DNA of 12,309 bases from an uncultured Collinsella sp. (lineage in GTDB: Bacteria > Actinomycetota > Coriobacteriia > Coriobacteriales > Coriobacteriaceae). Location of the stretch: the NCBI GenBank assembly GCA_959600835.1, contig CAUGNQ010000059.1, positions 1 to 12,309 on the forward strand, written 5' to 3'. Positions 1-6,662 of this stretch are shown piece after piece. The notes under the pieces were generated by a model, which searched no databases, was not told the DNA's origin, and saw only the letters and a list, made by a program, of their open reading frames with translations. Position 1 is the first letter of the stretch; each line of letters begins with the position of its first letter. The translations under genes were made by a program, and so were the position numbers.

Positions 1-19
1 AAAGCACTTAATGTGCTTT
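1..19. terminator. short hairpin at window edge, possible terminator of an upstream gene
   Basis: AAAGCAC-TTAAT-GTGCTTT is a perfect 7-bp inverted repeat with a 5-nt loop. The right arm ends in TTT, followed by CCGTCTT. The A-rich left arm and T-rich right arm are what a weak, possibly bidirectional, intrinsic terminator looks like. The upstream gene and any continuation of the stem lie outside the window, so the role is inferred. Confidence 0.3.
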
Positions 20-95
20 CCGTCTTGCGCAGGACTGTAGAGCAGTAAACTTCATGCCCTCCGGTCCGCCCCGGGAGCCACCGCTAAGTTATCCC

Positions 96-122
96 CCGGC
101 ATTCAGAAAATCTAAGTGCCAA
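96..122. promoter_or_regulatory. degenerate CIRCE-like inverted repeat upstream of groES
   Basis: The known HrcA operator CIRCE is TTAGCACTC-N9-GAGTGCTAA. Here CCGGCATTC and AAGTGCCAA are separated by exactly 9 bp. The right half matches 7 of 9 and the left half 5 of 9. Location upstream of groESL fits, but the left half is poor and the arms pair only through their GGCA/TGCC core. It may be a decayed or lineage-specific operator, or chance. Confidence 0.25.
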
Positions 123-210
123 AAAATAAGATTTTTTGACTCCGTGTTGTATAACCCGCCATTCGTGGGTACCATTCAACGCGTACGCAAACAAAAAGGG
201 TTAATTCGCG

Positions 211-219
211 TGGTATAAC
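211..219 (+). promoter_or_regulatory. possible groESL promoter (extended -10)
   Basis: TGGTATAAC at 211-219 is an extended -10 (TGn followed by TATAAC). It would start transcription near 226, leaving a leader of about 20 nt that holds the groES ribosome binding site. No good -35 is visible 16-18 bp upstream. A second TATAAC lies 64 bp upstream at 150-155; the TTGACT at 136-141 is only 8 bp from that box, too close to pair with it. Which box is used, or whether both are, cannot be settled from sequence. Confidence 0.35.
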
Positions 220-247
220 CGCGCGGCCCAAAAAGGAGGAGACAAGC

Positions 248-541
248 ATGTCGTCTTTGAAGCCGCTTGCAGATCGTGTTCTGGTCAAGCCCGACGAGGC
301 CGAGCAGAAGACCGCTTCTGGTCTGTATATCGCCAGCAACGCTCAGGAGAAGCCGCAGCGCGGCACCATTGTTGCCGTTGGTGCCGGCAAGGTCAACGAC
401 AAGGGTGAGCGCATTCCCATGGACGTCAAGGTCGGTGACGTTGTCATCTACGGTAAGTTCGGTGGCAACGAGGTTAAGGTCGACGGCGAGAAGTATCTGC
501 TCATGCGCGCCGATGACATCTACGCTGTCGTCGAGGCCTAG
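248..541 (+). CDS. groES: co-chaperonin GroES (Cpn10)
   Basis: This 97-residue protein is the usual length for the heptameric cap that closes the GroEL folding chamber in the cytoplasm. It begins SLKPLADRVLVKP, the typical Cpn10 N-terminus. The mobile loop that contacts GroEL lies at about residues 17-34, with TASGLYI in place of the more common TASGIVL. The roof and C-terminal strand (KYLLMRADDIYAVVE) are intact. The start is clear: AGGAGG at 234-239 sits 8 nt before the ATG. groEL follows after 96 nt, so the two are almost certainly one heat-shock operon. In many Gram-positive bacteria this operon is repressed by HrcA; only a weak CIRCE-like site is visible here (96-122). Nothing looks damaged. 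Confidence 0.98.
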   Translation: MSSLKPLADRVLVKPDEAEQKTASGLYIASNAQEKPQRGTIVAVGAGKVNDKGERIPMDVKVGDVVIYGKFGGNEVKVDGEKYLLMRADDIYAVVEA

Positions 542-637
542 TCTCGTCAGAATCTCTGATTCGTCTTTGAACGCGCTCGTCGCATAGGACTCGGAAGCGG
601 CGACGCGAGTCACATTTCTTTTGGAGGATTACCCACT

Positions 638-2275
638 ATGGCAAAGAACATTACGTTCAACACCGATGCCCGCGCTAAGCTCGCCAAGGGCGTCAACACC
701 CTGGCCGACGCCGTTACCGTCACCATGGGCCCCAAGGGCCGCTACGTTGCGCTGCAGCGCACGTTCGGTGCCCCGACCATCACCAACGACGGCGTTTCCG
801 TCGCTAAGGAGATCGAGCTCGAGGACAACATCGAGAACATGGGCGCCCAGCTGGTGAAGGAGGTCGCCACCAAGACCAACGACACCGTGGGTGACGGCAC
901 CACCACCGCAACCCTGCTCGCTCAGGCCATCGTCAACGACGGTCTGCGCAACGTCGCCGCTGGCGCCAACCCGCTGGCCATCCGTCGCGGCATCGACAAG
1001 GCCGTCAACGCCGCCGTCGCCGAGATGAAGAAGCAGGCCAAGCCGGTCGAGACCAAGGAGCAGATTGCTTCCGTCGGTACCATCTCCGCCGGTGACCCCG
1101 AGGTCGGCGAGAAGATCGCCGAGGCCATGGAGGTCGTGGGCAAGGACGGCGTCATCACCGTCGAGGATTCCCAGACGTTCGACATCACCATCGACACCGT
1201 CGAGGGCATGCAGTTCGACAAGGGCTATGTCTCCGCTTACTTCGTCACGGATAACGACCGCATGGAGGCCGTGATGAAGGATCCGTACATCCTCATCACC
1301 GACCAGAAGATCTCCAGCGTTCAGGACATCATGCCTGTTCTCGAGGCTGTCCAGCGCGCCGGCCGTGGCCTGCTCATCATCGCTGAGGACATCGACGGCG
1401 AGGCCCTGCCCACCCTCGTCCTCAACAAGATCCGTGGCGCTCTCAACGTCTGCGCCGTCAAGGCTCCGGGCTACGGCGATCGCCGCAAGCGCATCCTCGA
1501 GGACATCGCCGTCCTTACCGGTGGCCAGGCCGCTCTGGACGAGCTGGGCGTGAAGGTCGCTGACATCACCGCCGATATGCTCGGTACCGCTAAGTCCGTC
1601 ACCATCTCCAAGGACAACACCGTCGTCGTTGGCGGCGCTGGTTCCAAGGAGGCCATCGACGCCCGCATCGCTCAGATCAAGGGCGAGATGGAGAACACCA
1701 CCTCTGACTTCGACCGCGAGAAGCTCCAGGAGCGCCTGGCCAAGCTCTCCGGTGGCGTTGCCGTCATCAAGGTCGGCGCTGCTACCGAGTCCGAGCTCAA
1801 GGAGATCAAGCATCGCGTCGAGGACGCCCTGCAGGCTACCCGCGCTGCTGTCGAGGAGGGCATTGTCGCTGGCGGCGGCGTCGCCTTCATGGACGCTGTT
1901 CCTGCGCTCGATGCTGTCGAGATCGACGACCCCGAGGAGAAGATCGGCGTCGACATCGTCAAGAAGGCTCTGACCGCTCCGGTCGCTACCATCGCCAAGA
2001 ACGCTGGCTTTGAGGGCGCTGTCGTGGTCGACAAGGTTGCCGAGCTGCCCGCCGGCCAGGGTCTCAACTCTGCCAACGGCGAGTGGGGCGACATGATCGA
2101 GATGGGCGTCCTCGACCCCGTCAAGGTAAGCCGCGTCACCCTGCAGAACGCTGCTTCTGTCGCCAGCCTGATCCTCATCACCGAGGCCACCGTCTCCGAT
2201 GTGCCCAAGAACACTCAGCTTGAGGACGCTATCGCTGCTGCTACCGCTGGTCAGCAGGGTGGCGGTATGTACTAA
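638..2275 (+). CDS. groL: chaperonin GroEL (Hsp60)
   Basis: This 545-residue protein is full length for the ATP-driven tetradecameric chaperonin that refolds cytoplasmic proteins together with GroES. The ATP-binding motif GDGTTT is at residues 85-90, with the catalytic-loop Asp at 86 (Asp87 of the E. coli protein). The equatorial motif VEDALQATRAAVEEG, carrying the second catalytic Asp region (Asp398 of E. coli), and the following GGG are intact. GGAGG at 623-627, 10 nt before the ATG, fixes the start. The tail ends QQGGGMY, with a single GGM unit rather than a run of GGM repeats; this is shorter than in E. coli and is not the His-rich tail of the actinobacterial GroEL1 type. It is the second gene of the groES-groEL operon. 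A long open frame on the opposite strand (629-2284) is a composition shadow. Confidence 0.99.
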   Translation: MAKNITFNTDARAKLAKGVNTLADAVTVTMGPKGRYVALQRTFGAPTITNDGVSVAKEIELEDNIENMGAQLVKEVATKTNDTVGDGTTTATLLAQAIVNDGLRNVAAGANPLAIRRGIDKAVNAAVAEMKKQAKPVETKEQIASVGTISAGDPEVGEKIAEAMEVVGKDGVITVEDSQTFDITIDTVEGMQFDKGYVSAYFVTDNDRMEAVMKDPYILITDQKISSVQDIMPVLEAVQRAGRGLLIIAEDIDGEALPTLVLNKIRGALNVCAVKAPGYGDRRKRILEDIAVLTGGQAALDELGVKVADITADMLGTAKSVTISKDNTVVVGGAGSKEAIDARIAQIKGEMENTTSDFDREKLQERLAKLSGGVAVIKVGAATESELKEIKHRVEDALQATRAAVEEGIVAGGGVAFMDAVPALDAVEIDDPEEKIGVDIVKKALTAPVATIAKNAGFEGAVVVDKVAELPAGQGLNSANGEWGDMIEMGVLDPVKVSRVTLQNAASVASLILITEATVSDVPKNTQLEDAIAAATAGQQGGGMY

Positions 2276-2301
2276 GGCCGACAAGGTCTAGAACTCCCAC
2301 C

Positions 2302-2445
2302 GGGAATCCGGGGGCGTGACGGGGGCTTCTCTCCGGAACGTCCTCGGACATGCAAAGAGGCTCCGCATCGCGCTTCGCGCTGCGGAGTCTCTTTGCGTTC
2401 TGCGGAATGTTCCGGAGAGAAGCCCCGTCACGCCCCCGGATCCCC
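2302..2445 (+). repeat. long near-perfect foldback (144-nt hairpin) after groEL
   Basis: Outer arms 2302-2339 and 2409-2445 pair over about 36 bp with one bulged G (2325) and one A-C mismatch (2305/2442). Inner arms 2352-2367 and 2381-2396 pair over 16 bp, one of them G-U, capped by a GC-rich loop. The 12-nt segments between the arms (2340-2351 and 2397-2408) pair partly, through several G-U pairs. It begins 26 nt after the groEL stop codon. No T-run follows the right arm, so it is not a textbook intrinsic terminator. It may end or stabilise the groESL transcript, or be a dispersed palindromic or MITE-like element. Weak open frames across it in both directions are explained by the palindrome. 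Confidence 0.85.
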
Positions 2446-2602
2446 TGCGTTTACGGCCTTGAGGTCGGCGGGCGGAGAAGGACGTGGTTGATGGGAGTGC
2501 GTGTCCCTTTCGCTGTTTCGCGCTTTGCGCGAAAGGCGCGTTACTTTGGGATGGGTGGGGAACGTGGTCGTTGCGGCAACTGATCCCCGCCACAAATTAC
2601 CC
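2446..2602. other. non-coding spacer with alternative small hairpins
   Basis: No gene is supported here. A perfect 8-bp hairpin, TTTCGCGC-TTT-GCGCGAAA, lies at 2516-2534. An alternative 8-bp pairing, CCTTTCGC (2506-2513) with GCGAAAGG (2529-2536), uses the same right arm, so the two exclude each other. No T-run follows. The rest of the spacer shows no repeat or motif I recognise. Confidence 0.5.
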
Positions 2603-2611
2603 TTGGCATAC

Positions 2612-2639
2612 TTGCGCGAATACCTGCTCGTGCTACACT
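2612..2639 (+). promoter_or_regulatory. putative promoter for the riboswitch-ribU-ecfA-ecfT operon
   Basis: TTGCGC (2612-2617) could be the -35. TACACT (2634-2639), preceded by TGC, is an extended -10, and the spacer is 16 bp. Transcription would begin near 2646-2647, exactly where the first helix of the FMN riboswitch begins (GCTGTTTCA from 2647). That fit to the RNA boundary is the main support. Confidence 0.5.
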
Positions 2640-2646
2640 TGCAATT

Positions 2647-2832
2647 GCTGTTTCAGGGCGGGGTGGAATTCCCCACTGGCGGTAAATCGGGCGGTGTCAA
2701 GGGGACGCCGTGGCGCAGGCGAGGTGTCTGCGACCGAGCCGATGAGTCCGCGACCCGTGTGTGCGTTGGTTCGCATGCCGGCTGAACTGGTGAGACCCCA
2801 GTACCAACGGTTAGAGTCCGGATGAAAGAGGC
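2647..2832 (+). ncRNA. FMN riboswitch (RFN element)
   Basis: Conserved RFN blocks appear in order: GGGCGGGGTGGAATTCCCC with CTGGCGGT after it (2656-2683), AGTCCGCGACC, then ACTGGTGAGACCCCAGT with CCAACGGTTAGAGTCCGGAT and GAAAGAGGC at the 3' end. Closing helix P1 pairs GCTGTTTCA (2647-2655) with TGAAAGAGGC (2823-2832), with one mismatch and one bulge. RFN elements bind FMN and repress riboflavin synthesis or uptake genes. The ribU ribosome binding site starts in the next base and the start codon is 10 nt after the aptamer. There is therefore no room for a terminator, and control of translation initiation is the likely mechanism. The variable arm near 2690-2745 is somewhat long. Confidence 0.95.
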
Positions 2833-2837
2833 AGGTG
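2833..2837 (+). promoter_or_regulatory. ribU ribosome binding site that decides the start and abuts riboswitch P1
   Basis: AGGTG lies 5 nt before the ATG at 2843. The in-frame ATG at 2823-aligned position 2822 is part of the conserved riboswitch 3' block (GTCCGGATGAAAG) and has no ribosome binding site of its own, so it is rejected as the start. Stacking or occlusion by P1 would hide this site when FMN is bound. Confidence 0.75.
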
Positions 2838-2842
2838 ATCTT

Positions 2843-3433
2843 ATGTCTGAACAGTCGCAGCATATCCATTTTGAGAACACGAATAGGTGGAGCACCAAAC
2901 AGCTCGTAACCATGGCGCTTATGTGTGCCCTGGGCGCGCTCTTTATGTATGTGCAGCTGCCCATTCTTCCTTCGGCGCCGTTTTTGACGTATGACCCGTC
3001 GCTGGTGCCGGCGATGGTGTGCGGTTTTGCGTATGGTCCTGGCGCCGGTACTGCTGTTGCCGCTATGGCGATTGTTATCCATGCGCTTACCACGGGCGAT
3101 TGGGTCGGCGCACTTATGAACCTGGTTGCTACGCTGGGCTACATTCTGCCCGCGGCTATCGTGTACCAGAAGATGCATACCTATAAGGGTGCCGTGATTG
3201 GCCTAGTGTTCGGTGTCATTGCCGCTACGGCGTTGTCTATGGTCGCAAACCTTACCATTGGCGTATGGTTCTGGTATGGCTCGGTCGATGTGATCGCCCC
3301 GCTTATGATTCCTGCCGTGCTGCCGTTCAACCTCATCAAGACCGTGCTCAACTCGGTGCTGACACTTGCGGTGTACAAGGCGGTCTCTAATCTCATCACG
3401 CCCAAGAAGGACCAGGTCAAAGGCCGCGCATGA
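2843..3433 (+). CDS. ribU: riboflavin ECF transporter substrate-binding protein RibU
   Basis: This 196-residue integral membrane S component has about six hydrophobic segments, roughly residues 18-38, 52-80, 88-108, 113-140, 150-172 and 170-188. The block DPSLVPAMVCGFAYGPGAG resembles the RibU/ECF-S first-loop motif (usually LPALIGGFLFGPLAG), and PFNLIKTVLNS matches the C-terminal PFNLIKG motif of the family. RibU binds riboflavin with high affinity and needs an ECF module for transport. The FMN riboswitch directly upstream is the strongest evidence for the substrate. The start at 2843 is preferred over 2822 because the earlier ATG is inside the riboswitch. The stop overlaps the ecfA start by 4 nt (ATGA), implying translational coupling. 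I know RibU best as an S component sharing a common ECF module; here the module genes are in the same operon. Confidence 0.9.
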   Translation: MSEQSQHIHFENTNRWSTKQLVTMALMCALGALFMYVQLPILPSAPFLTYDPSLVPAMVCGFAYGPGAGTAVAAMAIVIHALTTGDWVGALMNLVATLGYILPAAIVYQKMHTYKGAVIGLVFGVIAATALSMVANLTIGVWFWYGSVDVIAPLMIPAVLPFNLIKTVLNSVLTLAVYKAVSNLITPKKDQVKGRA

Positions 3434-5334
3434 TTGAGTGTCGGGGCGTTTCCTTTAGCTATGACGGTGCCACACCGGCACTCGACGGCATCGATCTGAA
3501 CATCGAGGACGGGGAGTTTTTCTGCATCCTCGGTGGCAATGGGTCGGGCAAGTCGACGTTTGCCAAGCATCTGAATGCGCTGCTGCAGCCCGATGCGGGC
3601 ACGGTACGTATCAACGGTATGGATGCGTCCGATCCCGAGCTGGTCTACGACATTCGTTCGACCGCAGGCATGGTGTTCCAGAATCCCGACGACCAGCTGG
3701 TGGCAACGCTTGTCGAAGATGACGTTGCGTTCGGTCCCGAAAACCTTGGCGTGCCATCGGCGCAAATTGCGCAGCGCGTACGCGAGGCGCTGAAGGGCGT
3801 GGGCCTGGTGGGCTTTGAGCGCCACGAGACCCATGCGCTTTCGGGCGGTCAAAAGCAGCGTGTGGCGCTTGCCGGTGTGCTCGCCATGGAACCGCGCGTG
3901 CTCATTTTGGACGAGGCGTCCTCGATGCTCGATCCGCGCGGGCGCAAGGGCCTTATGAAGGCCTGTCACGTGCTGCACGAACGCGGCATGACCATCGTGA
4001 TGATTACGCACTTTATGGAAGAGGCCGCCGAGGCCGATCGTGTCGCGGTGTTTCGGGCGGGGCGCGTTGCCATGCTCGGTACGCCCGAGGAGATTCTGAC
4101 GCGGGCAGATGGGCTCGTGGAGCTCAACCTGGATATGCCGGCGTCGTGCTGCTTGGGCATGGCGTTTCGTGCGAAGGGCGTGCCCGTTCATGCGCAGGTG
4201 CGCGAGGCGGATATGGTCGCCGAGATTGCGCAGGTATATGCCGACCGGAGTGGGGAAGACACCGCAGGGCGGCCTTCTGCATCCGATTCTCGTGTGCTCG
4301 ACAACGTCTCCTCTGCAACCGACGGGACAGCCGTGTCGGAGCCCGTCATCGAGATTTCGCACCTCTCGCATAGTTACTCGCTGAGTGCCCGCGAGCGCCG
4401 CCGCTGGCATAAGCGCTCGGTCACTGCGGGCAAATCGAGCAAACAGGCTCTCTGGGGAAACGACCCCAGCAGCCCGTGGGCGCTGCGCGATGTATCGCTG
4501 ACGGTGCGTCGCGGCGAGTTCCTGGGCTTGGCAGGTCATACCGGTTCGGGTAAGTCGACGCTGGTCCAGCATCTCAACGGTTTGATTCGCCCCCAGGAGG
4601 GATTCGTTCGCGCGCTGGGGCTCGATCTGTCAAACAAGAAAGACGCCGCCGCGGTTAAGGCCAAGGTCGGCGTGGTGTTTCAATATCCCGAGCGTCAGCT
4701 GTTTGCCGAAACCGTGACGCAGGACGTGGCGTTTGGCCCGCACAACCTTGGCTTGCCGCAAGATGAAGTCGACCGTCGCGTCGAGTCGTCGCTCTCGCGC
4801 GTGGGCCTCGACCTTTCCACGGTCGGCGACAAGAGTCCCTTCGAGCTTTCGGGCGGTCAGCAACGGCGCGTGGCATTCGCCGGTGTGCTCGCCATGGAGC
4901 CCGAAGTCCTGGTGCTCGATGAACCCATGGCGGGGCTCGATCCGGCTGCGCGCAGGGATTTCCTTGAGCTTATCGATCGGCTTCACCGCGATGGCCTGAC
5001 CGTTGTCATGGTTTCGCATAGTATGGATGACCTGGCCAACTGCTGCGACCGCATCGTCGTGATGAACGAAGGTGCGGTGTTTGCCGAGGGAACCCCCGCG
5101 CAGGTGTTTGCACATGCCGATGAGCTCAAGTCGATCGGCTTGGGCGTACCTGCTGCTCAGCGCATGGCGTTGGCGCTCGCGGAGGCGGGCGTGCCGCTGC
5201 GTTGCGGCGGGCTCTATACGGTTGAGTCGCTGGCCGACGAGCTGGCAGATTTGCTGATCGGTCGCTCAGACGGTCCTTCTAACGTCGCGGACATTGCTAA
5301 ATCCAAGACGGTCGCGCGAGAGGAGGGCTGCTAA
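3430..5334 (+). CDS. ecfA: fused ECF transporter ATP-binding protein (EcfA1-EcfA2)
   Basis: This 634-residue protein holds two complete ABC ATPase domains that energise ECF vitamin uptake from the cytoplasmic side. Domain 1 (about 1-235) has Walker A GGNGSGKST at 35-43, Q-loop Gln84, signature LSGGQ at 137-141, Walker B LILDE ending at Glu162 and switch His194. Domain 2 (about 305-610) has GHTGSGKST at 369-377, Gln418, LSGGQ at 473-477, Walker B ending at Glu498 and His530. DEASSMLDP in domain 1 and DEPMAGLDP in domain 2 match the usual EcfA1 and EcfA2 forms, so the order is A1-A2. Both sites look catalytically intact. The linker (about 240-305) is long, and domain 2 has a basic insert of about 30 residues (321-350) between its A-loop Tyr316 and the ALRDVSL strand. 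The start overlaps ribU and has no strong ribosome binding site. Confidence 0.96.
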   Translation: MIECRGVSFSYDGATPALDGIDLNIEDGEFFCILGGNGSGKSTFAKHLNALLQPDAGTVRINGMDASDPELVYDIRSTAGMVFQNPDDQLVATLVEDDVAFGPENLGVPSAQIAQRVREALKGVGLVGFERHETHALSGGQKQRVALAGVLAMEPRVLILDEASSMLDPRGRKGLMKACHVLHERGMTIVMITHFMEEAAEADRVAVFRAGRVAMLGTPEEILTRADGLVELNLDMPASCCLGMAFRAKGVPVHAQVREADMVAEIAQVYADRSGEDTAGRPSASDSRVLDNVSSATDGTAVSEPVIEISHLSHSYSLSARERRRWHKRSVTAGKSSKQALWGNDPSSPWALRDVSLTVRRGEFLGLAGHTGSGKSTLVQHLNGLIRPQEGFVRALGLDLSNKKDAAAVKAKVGVVFQYPERQLFAETVTQDVAFGPHNLGLPQDEVDRRVESSLSRVGLDLSTVGDKSPFELSGGQQRRVAFAGVLAMEPEVLVLDEPMAGLDPAARRDFLELIDRLHRDGLTVVMVSHSMDDLANCCDRIVVMNEGAVFAEGTPAQVFAHADELKSIGLGVPAAQRMALALAEAGVPLRCGGLYTVESLADELADLLIGRSDGPSNVADIAKSKTVAREEGC

Positions 5335-6134
5335 TGGAGGCGTTTTCGTTTGGCAGCTACTATCCCGGCGATAGTGCGATCCACCGCCTGGACCCGCGAA
5401 CTAAGTTGCTCTTGGGCTTTGTGTTTCTGATCACGACGCTCACGGTCAGCAGCTTCCGCGGACTGGCCCCGGTCGCAATCTTCGTTGTCCTGATCTATAC
5501 CGTGTCCCGGGTGCCGTTGCGTCGGGTCCTATCATCGATGGCACCATTGCTGGCGATTGTCGTGGTGGTCGCAGTGCTCAACCTGTTTTCCGACCAGAGC
5601 GGGCGCATTCTGTGGCAGCTTGGCTTTTTGCAGATAAGCGAGGGCTCGCTGCATTCCGCCGCCTTTATGGCGTGCCGCCTGAGCTTGATGATGGCCGGCA
5701 TGAGCGCCATTACGCTCACCACGCCTACGCTCGACCTCACCGCGGGCTTTGAGCGTCTGCTCGCACCGTTTGCGCGCGTGGGGCTCCCTGCGCATGAGCT
5801 CGGCATGATCATGGGCATCGCGTTGCGCTTTATGCCGCAGTTTGCCACCGAGATGAAGCAGACGGCGGACGCGCAGGCAAGCCGCGGTGCACGCGTAACG
5901 GGTGGCCCGCTCGGCGGCGTGCGTATGCTCGGCAGTGTGGCGATTCCACTGTTCACGGGCGTGTTCCGTCATGCCGAGACGTTGTCTGCCGCCATGGATG
6001 CACGCTGCTATCACGGCGAGCAGGGCCGCACGCGTCTGCATGCACTTGCATTTCGCCGCGGGGATGCGCTGGCTGCGGTTGTGACGATGCTGCTGTTTGC
6101 GTGTGTCATCGTCGTCAACCTTCAACTTGTTTAG
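5334..6134 (+). CDS. ecfT: ECF transporter transmembrane coupling protein EcfT
   Basis: This 266-residue membrane protein joins the ATPases to the S component. It starts with HRLDPRTKLLLG (17-28), the conserved N-terminal EcfT motif. Hydrophobic stretches lie at about 24-40, 44-58, 68-84, 108-130, 155-170 and 245-263. The cytoplasmic coupling helices contain the two Ala-Arg-type motifs that contact the ATPases: ASRG at 182-185 and DAR at 222-224 in AMDARCYHG. The length is normal. AGGAGG at 5321-5326 lies 7 nt before the ATG, and the start overlaps the ecfA stop by one base (TAATG). It completes a full ECF transporter with ribU and ecfA. CbiQ-type T proteins of cobalt transporters are related, but the riboswitch and RibU argue for riboflavin. 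Confidence 0.95.
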   Translation: MEAFSFGSYYPGDSAIHRLDPRTKLLLGFVFLITTLTVSSFRGLAPVAIFVVLIYTVSRVPLRRVLSSMAPLLAIVVVVAVLNLFSDQSGRILWQLGFLQISEGSLHSAAFMACRLSLMMAGMSAITLTTPTLDLTAGFERLLAPFARVGLPAHELGMIMGIALRFMPQFATEMKQTADAQASRGARVTGGPLGGVRMLGSVAIPLFTGVFRHAETLSAAMDARCYHGEQGRTRLHALAFRRGDALAAVVTMLLFACVIVVNLQLV

Positions 6135-6164
6135 GCGCGATTCGAGCGCAAGAAAGGGGTCCCT

Positions 6165-6611
6165 ATGACCGACAACGACCGCACGGCTCAGCTTGAGCGC
6201 GCCTGTTCGTATCTCAGGCGCATTCCGGCGTGGTATCTGGCCACGACCGATGTGACCGACGGGCATCAGCCTCGCGTGAGGCCGTTTTCGTTTGCCATGG
6301 TCGATGACGGTAAGCTGTGGTTTTGCACGTCGCGCGACAAGGATGTGTGGGCGGAGCTGAGTGCGAATCCCAAGTTTGAGCTCTCGGGCTGGAAGCCGGG
6401 GGAATGTTGGATCGTGTTGACCGGCGAGGCCGCACTTGAGGACGACGCGGTTGCGAGCGACAAGGTGCGTCAAGCGGGTTTTAAGCACATGGTGGGCATC
6501 GGCGAGGAACACGAGAGTGCCAACGACGGCCGCCTTGCTTTCTTTTCGGTCCGCAACATTGCCGCGCGCTTCTGTGATATCGACGGCAGCGAGGAGCGCC
6601 TGGAGCTCTAG
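6165..6611 (+). CDS. pyridoxamine 5'-phosphate oxidase-like split-barrel flavoprotein, copy 1
   Basis: This soluble protein of 148 residues has the FMN-binding split beta-barrel fold: IPAWYLAT near the N-terminus, then RVRPFSFA, DGKLWFCTS and KDVWAEL, the pattern of small PNPOx/NimA-like proteins. The Arg-Pro-Phe region and the KLWF strand are where such proteins usually contact flavin phosphate. The substrate cannot be told from sequence, and true pyridoxamine phosphate oxidase (PdxH) is longer, so I give no symbol. It follows ecfT by 30 nt with AAAGGGG at 6153-6159, 5 nt before the ATG, so it may be read from the riboswitch-led transcript. That would put a likely FMN user next to flavin uptake. 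It is a tandem paralogue of the next gene, about half identical by eye. Confidence 0.85.
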   Translation: MTDNDRTAQLERACSYLRRIPAWYLATTDVTDGHQPRVRPFSFAMVDDGKLWFCTSRDKDVWAELSANPKFELSGWKPGECWIVLTGEAALEDDAVASDKVRQAGFKHMVGIGEEHESANDGRLAFFSVRNIAARFCDIDGSEERLEL

Positions 6612-6662
6612 AGCGTCTCAAATTAACTACCCGTTCCGAATTAGCTAGCGCCAGGAGGACAC

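Noticed and set aside
136..155. TTGACT and TATAAC as a -35/-10 pair upstream of groES
   Set aside because: The spacer is 8 bp, far shorter than the 16-18 bp needed.
629..2284. 551-codon open frame on the - strand opposite groEL
   Set aside because: It mirrors the highly conserved groEL gene almost end to end and gives a low-complexity Asp/Leu/Val/Gly-rich product, as expected from GC-rich codon bias.
2350..2825. Small open frames after groEL on both strands
   Set aside because: They run through the palindrome and the FMN riboswitch. The similar peptides on the two strands come from the inverted repeat.
2636..2837. CACTTG (2636-2641) can pair with CAGGTG (2832-2837), hiding the ribU ribosome binding site
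   Set aside because: The left partner overlaps the putative -10 and would not be in the transcript if that promoter is used. Worth keeping only if transcription starts upstream of 2636.
3181..4572. Long - strand open frame across ribU and ecfA
   Set aside because: It lies opposite two clear genes, has no ribosome binding site or recognisable domain, and is rich in Arg and His as antisense shadows of GC-rich genes are.
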